From an uncultured Eubacteriales bacterium (GTDB lineage: Bacteria; Bacillota; Clostridia; Lachnospirales; Lachnospiraceae), in the NCBI GenBank assembly GCA_951800645.1, contig CATOIK010000010.1:20665-84664 (forward strand): 64,000 nt of DNA, read 5' to 3'. Below, piece after piece: positions 59,697-64,000 of this stretch. The translations under genes were made by a program, and so were the position numbers. Under the pieces are notes generated by a model. It did no database searches, was not told where the DNA came from, and was given only the letters and a program-made list of their open reading frames with translations. How positions within the stretch are numbered: the stretch's first letter is position 1; each line of letters opens with the position of its first letter.

Positions 59697-61100
59697 ATGG
59701 AAGACAACAAGGAAATGACAGAAGGAAAACGGCTGGAGGAAGAACTGACCTTTTCCTTTCCCCACATCGGCAAGGATGCGCCGGATCAGGTAAAAGAGGC
59801 GGAGGCTTTCTGTGAGGGCTACAAGGCATTTCTGGATACAGGAAAGACAGAGCGGGAGTGTGTGGCAGCAGCAGTAAAGCTGTTAGGTGATGCAGGCTAT
59901 GAGCCGATAGACTTTAAAAAGAGCTACAAGGCCGGCGACAAGGTGTATTTTGTGAACCGGAATAAATCTCTGATAATCACTACCTTCGGTCAGAAGCCGG
60001 TGGCAGAGGGCGTCCGGTTAAACGGCGCTCACATCGATTCTCCCCGGCTGGACTTAAAGCCTAACCCGGTTTACGAGAAGAATGAGATTGCTTACTTTAA
60101 GACTCACTACTACGGCGGAATCCGTAAATATCAGTGGGGTACTGTGCCGTTAGCCATGCACGGCGTAGTAGTAAAGAAAAACGGCGAGACTGTCAACATC
60201 TGCATCGGCGAGGCAGAGAACGATCCGGTATTCTGCGTCAGCGACCTGCTTCCCCATCTGGCAGCCAAGCAGAATGAGCGGAAACTGGGAGAGGGCTTAA
60301 AGGGCGAGGAGCTGAACATCATCATCGGTTCCATTCCTTTTGCAGACGAAACCGTAAAGGAGCCGGTAAAGCTGCTGGCTCTGAAATTATTAAATGAGCG
60401 CTACGGCATCACAGAAGCAGATTTCTTCCGGGCAGAGATTGAAATGGTTCCGGCTCAGAAGGCAAAGGATGTAGGACTGGATGCAAGTCTGGTAGGCGCT
60501 TACGGCCAGGACGACCGGGTGTGTGCTTACACGGCTCTTATGGCAGAGGTTGAGACCAAGCTGCCTACCTACACCACGGTGACGGTGCTGGCAGATAAAG
60601 AGGAGATTGGTTCTGAGGGCAATACCGGCATGAACTCTGATTTCCTGAAAAACTATTTAGAGCGGCTGGCTCAGATGGAAGGCTCCGATGTAAAGGATCT
60701 GTTTGTCAATTCCCTGTGCCTGTCCTCCGATGTAAACGCTGCCTACGATCCCACTTTCCCGGATGTATTTGAGGCTGCCAACTCCTGCTACATCAACAAA
60801 GGCTGCGTACTGACTAAATATACTGGCGCACGGGGCAAATCCGGTTCTAATGACGCCAGCGCAGAAACCATGGCAAAGGTAATCAGCATTATGGAGGAGA
60901 ACGGCGTTTACTGGCAGGCCGGAGAGATGGGGGCAGTAGACCAGGGCGTCGGCGGAACCATCGCCAAGTATGTGGCTCACATGGACATCGACACTGTGGA
61001 TTTAGGCGTGCCGATCATTTCCATGCACTCTCCCTTTGAGCTGGCTTCCAAGCTGGATATTTACAATACCTGGAAGGCATTTGTGGCGTTCTATAAGTAA
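59697..61100 (+). CDS. M18-family aminopeptidase
   Basis: A zinc aminopeptidase of 467 residues of family M18. Metal and active-site blocks include NGAHIDSPRLDLKPNP, LADKEEIGSEGNTGMNS and VNAAYDPTFPD; a late GAVDQGVGGTIA and a conserved histidine (MHSPFE) close the site. It removes N-terminal residues from peptides in the cytoplasm. ATG 59697 follows AAGGAGG at 6 bases; the frame is open further upstream, but only across the dtd end. It is 61 bases after dtd. Confidence 0.92.
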   Translation: MEDNKEMTEGKRLEEELTFSFPHIGKDAPDQVKEAEAFCEGYKAFLDTGKTERECVAAAVKLLGDAGYEPIDFKKSYKAGDKVYFVNRNKSLIITTFGQKPVAEGVRLNGAHIDSPRLDLKPNPVYEKNEIAYFKTHYYGGIRKYQWGTVPLAMHGVVVKKNGETVNICIGEAENDPVFCVSDLLPHLAAKQNERKLGEGLKGEELNIIIGSIPFADETVKEPVKLLALKLLNERYGITEADFFRAEIEMVPAQKAKDVGLDASLVGAYGQDDRVCAYTALMAEVETKLPTYTTVTVLADKEEIGSEGNTGMNSDFLKNYLERLAQMEGSDVKDLFVNSLCLSSDVNAAYDPTFPDVFEAANSCYINKGCVLTKYTGARGKSGSNDASAETMAKVISIMEENGVYWQAGEMGAVDQGVGGTIAKYVAHMDIDTVDLGVPIISMHSPFELASKLDIYNTWKAFVAFYK

Positions 61101-61153
61101 GTCTTAAAATTATATGAATTTATCCGGAAATGCTTTTTAATCCAGGTTGGATA

Positions 61154-61197
61154 TGATATAATCGCAAGAAGTACCCTCTCAAAAGAGGGTAACTTCT
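61154..61197 (+). promoter_or_regulatory. Extended -10 promoter with an immediate 5' hairpin
   Basis: TG, one base and TATAAT (61157-61162) make an extended -10. The transcript would start near 61168, where a 13-bp stem (61167-61179 with 61184-61197, one bulged A, CAAA loop) begins at once. There is no T-run, so the structure is more likely a 5'-end stabiliser or regulator-binding site than a terminator. Confidence 0.6.
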
Positions 61198-61222
61198 ATT
61201 TAAAAAGAAAAGGAACGAGATT

Positions 61223-62302
61223 ATGAGAAAATATGCGAAACTTGCACTTTGTGGCCTGGCGGCGGTTATGGTAGTGGCCGGCTGCTCCAAGAAGGATACC
61301 ACGGAGACTACTGCAGAAGGAACAGCAGCAGAGACCACAGCGGAGGGAGCTGACAAAACTCCGGCGGACTTAGGAAAGGTAACAAAGCTGGGTACATATA
61401 AGGGGGTGGAAGTGGAGAAGATGGACACCCAGGTAACGGACGAAGAACTGGAAGCGGAACTGCAGCGTATTTTGGCTTCCAATCCGGAGTACAGTGAGGT
61501 GACTGACCGCCCGGCTAAAGAAGGAGATGTGGTAAACATCGACTATGTGGGCATGAAGGACGGTGTGGCGTTTGATGGCGGCACTGCAGAAGGGTATGAC
61601 CTGGAGCTGGGCTCCGGCGCATTCATTGACGGCTTTGAGGACGGCCTCATCGGCGCAAATAAGGGCAGCGAGCTGAGCCTGAACCTGACTTTCCCGGAGG
61701 AGTATCACAGCCCGGAGCTGGCTGGCCAGGATGTTGTGTTTGATGTGACGGTCAACAGCATTGAGGAGAAAAAAGATGCAGTTCTGGACGATAACTTTGT
61801 TCAGAGAATGTCTGACTTTAACACTGTGGAGGAGTATAAAGCAGATACTTTGGTAAACCTGGAAAAGCAGAAAGAGGACATGGCTGACATACAGTTGGAA
61901 AATGATGCGTTCATGGCAGCTTTAGAGACCTGCGAGTTTGAGGTAAATGAGGACGCCATTGAGGAACAGTATCAGAACCAGTACAGCTACTACACCCAGA
62001 TGGTGCAGATGTACGGTATGGAGCTGGCAGACTATGTTTCCATGCTGGGCATGACCGAGGAGGAGTTCCAGGATGAGATTCGCAATGCAGCAGAGCTGTC
62101 CATTAAGCAGAATCTGTTGGTGAAGGCTGTGGCTGAGGCAGAGAAGTTAGAGGTGGAGGATGCAGACCGCCAGGCGGCAGCAGCCCAGTACGGTATGGAT
62201 GTAGAGAACATGGTAAATGCCTACGGCCAGGAAGCACTGGACGAGAGCGCAATGCTCATCAAGGTGGCAACCTTTATCAAAGACAACGCAGTAATTAAGT
62301 AA
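61223..62302 (+). CDS. Trigger-factor-like FKBP lipoprotein
   Basis: A lipoprotein of 359 residues with lipobox VAGC near residue 21 and a Thr/Ala/Glu-rich tether. A short N-terminal segment is followed by an FKBP-type peptidyl-prolyl isomerase domain (about 90-180, with GDVVNIDYVGMKDGVAFDGG and FIDGFEDGLIG) and a helical trigger-factor C-terminal domain (about 185-355). The ribosome-binding domain of cytoplasmic trigger factor is missing. It is probably a folding helper outside the membrane. The start follows AAAAGGA. The family is known in Lachnospiraceae, but the substrate is unknown. Confidence 0.86.
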   Translation: MRKYAKLALCGLAAVMVVAGCSKKDTTETTAEGTAAETTAEGADKTPADLGKVTKLGTYKGVEVEKMDTQVTDEELEAELQRILASNPEYSEVTDRPAKEGDVVNIDYVGMKDGVAFDGGTAEGYDLELGSGAFIDGFEDGLIGANKGSELSLNLTFPEEYHSPELAGQDVVFDVTVNSIEEKKDAVLDDNFVQRMSDFNTVEEYKADTLVNLEKQKEDMADIQLENDAFMAALETCEFEVNEDAIEEQYQNQYSYYTQMVQMYGMELADYVSMLGMTEEEFQDEIRNAAELSIKQNLLVKAVAEAEKLEVEDADRQAAAAQYGMDVENMVNAYGQEALDESAMLIKVATFIKDNAVIK

Positions 62303-62328
62303 ACCTAAGATAACAGGGGGGAAATGGA

Positions 62329-62916
62329 ATGCAGCTTTTAAAAGACAGAATCCGTAAGGATGGCGTTGTGAAAGCAGGAAATGTACTGAAAGTAGATCGG
62401 TTTTTGAACCATCAGATGGACACAGACCTGTTTTATGAAATCGGCCTGGAATTTAAGCGCCGGTTTGCAGACGCAGAGATTAACAAGATTCTGACTATCG
62501 AGGCATCCGGCATCGGCATCGCCTGCATCGTGGCACAGCAGTTTCATGTGCCGGTGGTGTTTGCCAAAAAGACCAAAACCAAGAATATCGCAGGTGAGGT
62601 TTACACCAGCAAGGTAGAGTCTTTTACCCATGGCCGTGTATATGATATTATCGTGTCCAGGGAATTTCTAGGCAAGGGTGATAAAGTTCTTTTAATCGAT
62701 GATTTCCTGGCTAACGGAAAGGCGCTGGAAGGACTGGCTGACCTGGTGGAAGCCTCTGGCGCAGAGTTAGTGGGCGCAGGAGTTGTAATTGAGAAAGGCT
62801 TCCAGGTAGGAGGCGATGCAATCCGTGCTAAGGGAATCCGCCTGGAATCTCTGGCCATTGTAGAAAGTATGAATGAGGAGACCGGAGAGATTACCTTCCG
62901 GGATGATGAAGCGTGA
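62329..62916 (+). CDS. xpt: Xanthine phosphoribosyltransferase
   Basis: A purine salvage enzyme of 195 residues that joins xanthine to PRPP to make XMP. The PRPP-binding motif [14 protein letters not shown] is intact, and the N-terminus ([21 protein letters not shown]) and IEASGIGIA are typical of Xpt. A G-rich run with GGGGGGAAATGG lies before the start. It overlaps the next gene by four bases. Only 26 bases separate it from the lipoprotein gene, so it is probably co-transcribed with it, and there is no room for the purine riboswitch often found before xpt. Confidence 0.94.
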   Translation: MQLLKDRIRKDGVVKAGNVLKVDRFLNHQMDTDLFYEIGLEFKRRFADAEINKILTIEASGIGIACIVAQQFHVPVVFAKKTKTKNIAGEVYTSKVESFTHGRVYDIIVSREFLGKGDKVLLIDDFLANGKALEGLADLVEASGAELVGAGVVIEKGFQVGGDAIRAKGIRLESLAIVESMNEETGEITFRDDEA

Positions 62917-63698
62917 GTCGTAAAGCATTATTTTTTGACATTGATGGAACTCTGTTAAGTGAAATTACCGGGCAGGTGCCGGAAAGCACCACACGGGCCT
63001 TTGAACAGGCCAGAAAGGCGGGGCATTTGCTGTTTGTAAATACCGGCCGTACCTGGGCCTGTCTGGGAAAGATTAAGAATCTGGTAAAGCCGGACGGCTG
63101 GCTCTGCGGCTGCGGAACCTATGTGCAGGCAGAAGGCCGTGATTTGTACTATCGGTCTATGCCTGAGGAGCAGCGGCGCAAGGTGTGCCGGGCTTTAGAG
63201 ACTGCCAATGTAGACGGAATTTTAGAAGGCATGGACGGCTGTTATGTAAACAACCATGACAGTCGGTTTGAACAGGGTCGGAAAATACGCACAAGCATGG
63301 CAGATATTATGAAAACCGGAGACTGGAATCAACTTTCTGAAACCATAGAAAAATTCTGTTTCCTGGCAGATGAGGCCAGTGATTTTGACGGGCTGTTGAA
63401 AGAAATTCAGCCGGAGTTTCAGGTGATTGACCGGGGCCGCGGCTTTTACGAGTGCGTCCCTGCGGGACACAGCAAGGCCACGGCTATAGACCAGGTGCTG
63501 GAGGCCTATGGGCTGAGCCTGGAAGACGCTTATGTTTTTGGCGACAGCACCAATGACCTGCCTATGTTTGAGCATGTGCCTAACGCTGTTTTAATGGGCA
63601 AGCATGACAAGGAGCTGGAACCTTATGCCAGCTTTGTAACAAAAACTGTAGAAGAAGATGGTATCTGGTATGCTATGGAGCAGTTGGGACTGCTTTAG
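62913..63698 (+). CDS. HAD-family hydrolase, Cof-type
   Basis: A HAD superfamily phosphatase of 261 residues with a C2-type cap. Motif I is FFDIDGTLL with both Asp, motif II is NTGRT, and motif III/IV is [13 protein letters not shown]. Cof-type enzymes act on sugar phosphates, phosphorylated cofactors or nucleotides; the substrate is open. GTG 62913 overlaps the xpt stop by four bases, so translation is coupled; a purine-related phosphate is possible. A terminator follows. Confidence 0.9.
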   Translation: MSRKALFFDIDGTLLSEITGQVPESTTRAFEQARKAGHLLFVNTGRTWACLGKIKNLVKPDGWLCGCGTYVQAEGRDLYYRSMPEEQRRKVCRALETANVDGILEGMDGCYVNNHDSRFEQGRKIRTSMADIMKTGDWNQLSETIEKFCFLADEASDFDGLLKEIQPEFQVIDRGRGFYECVPAGHSKATAIDQVLEAYGLSLEDAYVFGDSTNDLPMFEHVPNAVLMGKHDKELEPYASFVTKTVEEDGIWYAMEQLGLL

Positions 63699-63715
63699 GA
63701 ATATCCGCATTAACC

Positions 63716-63759
63716 TTCAAAGCCGCAACCGAAAGTGACTTTCCGGGCGGCTTTTTGAA
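63716..63759 (+). terminator. Rho-independent terminator after the HAD gene
   Basis: TTCAAAGCCGC pairs with GCGGCTTTTTGAA (T-rich 3' arm), and inside CCGAAAG pairs with CTTTCCGG. It ends the lipoprotein-xpt-HAD transcript. Confidence 0.85.
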
Positions 63760-64000
63760 TTTATCGGAAAGTTTTTCTTTAGAAACCTCTTAAAGATAAA
63801 TTTTGAAGGATGTCCATAAGATGGTATGCAGGAAAAAACAGCACTTTTTTGGTGCAGAGTTAGGAAAAATGCAAAAAAAGTTCGCATAATAAACATTATG
63901 CGAACATAAAAATTCTCTCAATCTGCTTTCTATATTACCATAAATTGGTAAATATCTCAACATTGAATACAGAAAAAACCCGGAACATGGAAACTATTCG
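63760..64000. other. AT-rich right end, no gene seen
   Basis: The last 241 bases have no convincing coding frame. The clearest element is the inverted repeat at 63880-63905. A second, weaker one (TTACCA/TGGTAA) lies at 63935-63951. Confidence 0.5.
63880..63905 (-). terminator. Perfect 11-bp hairpin, minus-strand terminator
   Basis: GTTCGCATAAT and ATTATGCGAAC flank a four-base loop. On the minus strand the stem is followed by seven T residues, so it should terminate a leftward transcript entering from beyond the right edge. The plus side has only ATAAAAATT. Confidence 0.75.

Noticed and set aside
62303..62328. Purine riboswitch before xpt.
   Set aside because: Only 26 bases separate xpt from the previous gene, far too little for a riboswitch.
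63765..63795. A degenerate fourth copy of the REP-like hairpin (GGAAAGTTTTTCTTTAGAAAC).
   Set aside because: Similarity to the 41-bp unit is limited to GGAAAGTT and GAAAC, and the stem is not kept.

Overview
The window looks like the chromosome of a spore-forming anaerobic Firmicute, most probably a gut Lachnospiraceae (Clostridia). The evidence is SpoVG, SpoVT and a CwlD-type amidase, two rubrerythrins with a PerR-like Fur protein, the paired glycogen enzymes GlgC and GlgD, MutS2, a YhaM-type exoribonuclease, a small alarmone synthetase, and AGGAGG-type ribosome binding sites throughout. Most of the window is moderately GC-rich housekeeping DNA. About 47.0-48.9 kb and 50.0-54.6 kb are visibly more AT-rich and hold accessory genes. 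I saw no rRNA, tRNA, CRISPR array, transposase or integrase.

Layout: 0-4.5 kb, cell-envelope genes (GH18/SH3 protein, phosphoesterase lipoprotein, amidase). 4.5-6.5 kb, a fumarate-reductase-like flavin lipoprotein. 6.5-9.8 kb (minus), mutS2 and an orphan response regulator. 10-17.8 kb (plus), an HtrA-like pseudoprotease, YhaM-type exonuclease, ROK glucokinase, family II pyrophosphatase, flavin reductase, shikimate kinase and a phosphoglycerate mutase/homoserine kinase-like enzyme. 17.8-22.4 kb (minus), the YhaN/YhaO (SbcCD-like) pair and asnS. 22.5-31.3 kb (plus), glgC-glgD, spoVG, pth-mfd-yaaA and spoVT. 31.6-38.2 kb, cysteine desulfidase with a LysR regulator, CapA-like protein, MATE transporter and malQ. 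38.2-46.9 kb, two unrecognised membrane proteins, dGTPase, an Spx/ArsC-like protein, trpS, a calcium-type P-ATPase and a FAH-family enzyme.

46.9-57.5 kb is the accessory and stress region. It starts with a sigma factor, a DUF4367-like probable anti-sigma factor and a small secreted protein. Two rubrerythrins of opposite domain order follow, with a perR-like gene next to the second. All three genes have the same promoter and operator arrangement. Between the two rubrerythrins lies an AT-rich block: an unrecognised lipoprotein, an XRE regulator, the fused remains of a type I restriction system (hsdM start joined to hsdR end), a SIR2-like protein that changes character midway, and a Schlafen-type AlbA_2/ATPase protein. 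I read this as a partly decayed defence island. 57.6-63.7 kb returns to housekeeping: S1 protein, RelQ-like synthetase, dtd, M18 aminopeptidase, trigger-factor-like lipoprotein, xpt and a HAD phosphatase.

Recurring non-coding structure includes a REP-like hairpin repeat (about three copies), stem-loops at or just after several predicted transcription starts, an inverted repeat masking the spoVT ribosome binding site, and several candidate operator palindromes. All assignments come from reading the sequence; no database search was run.
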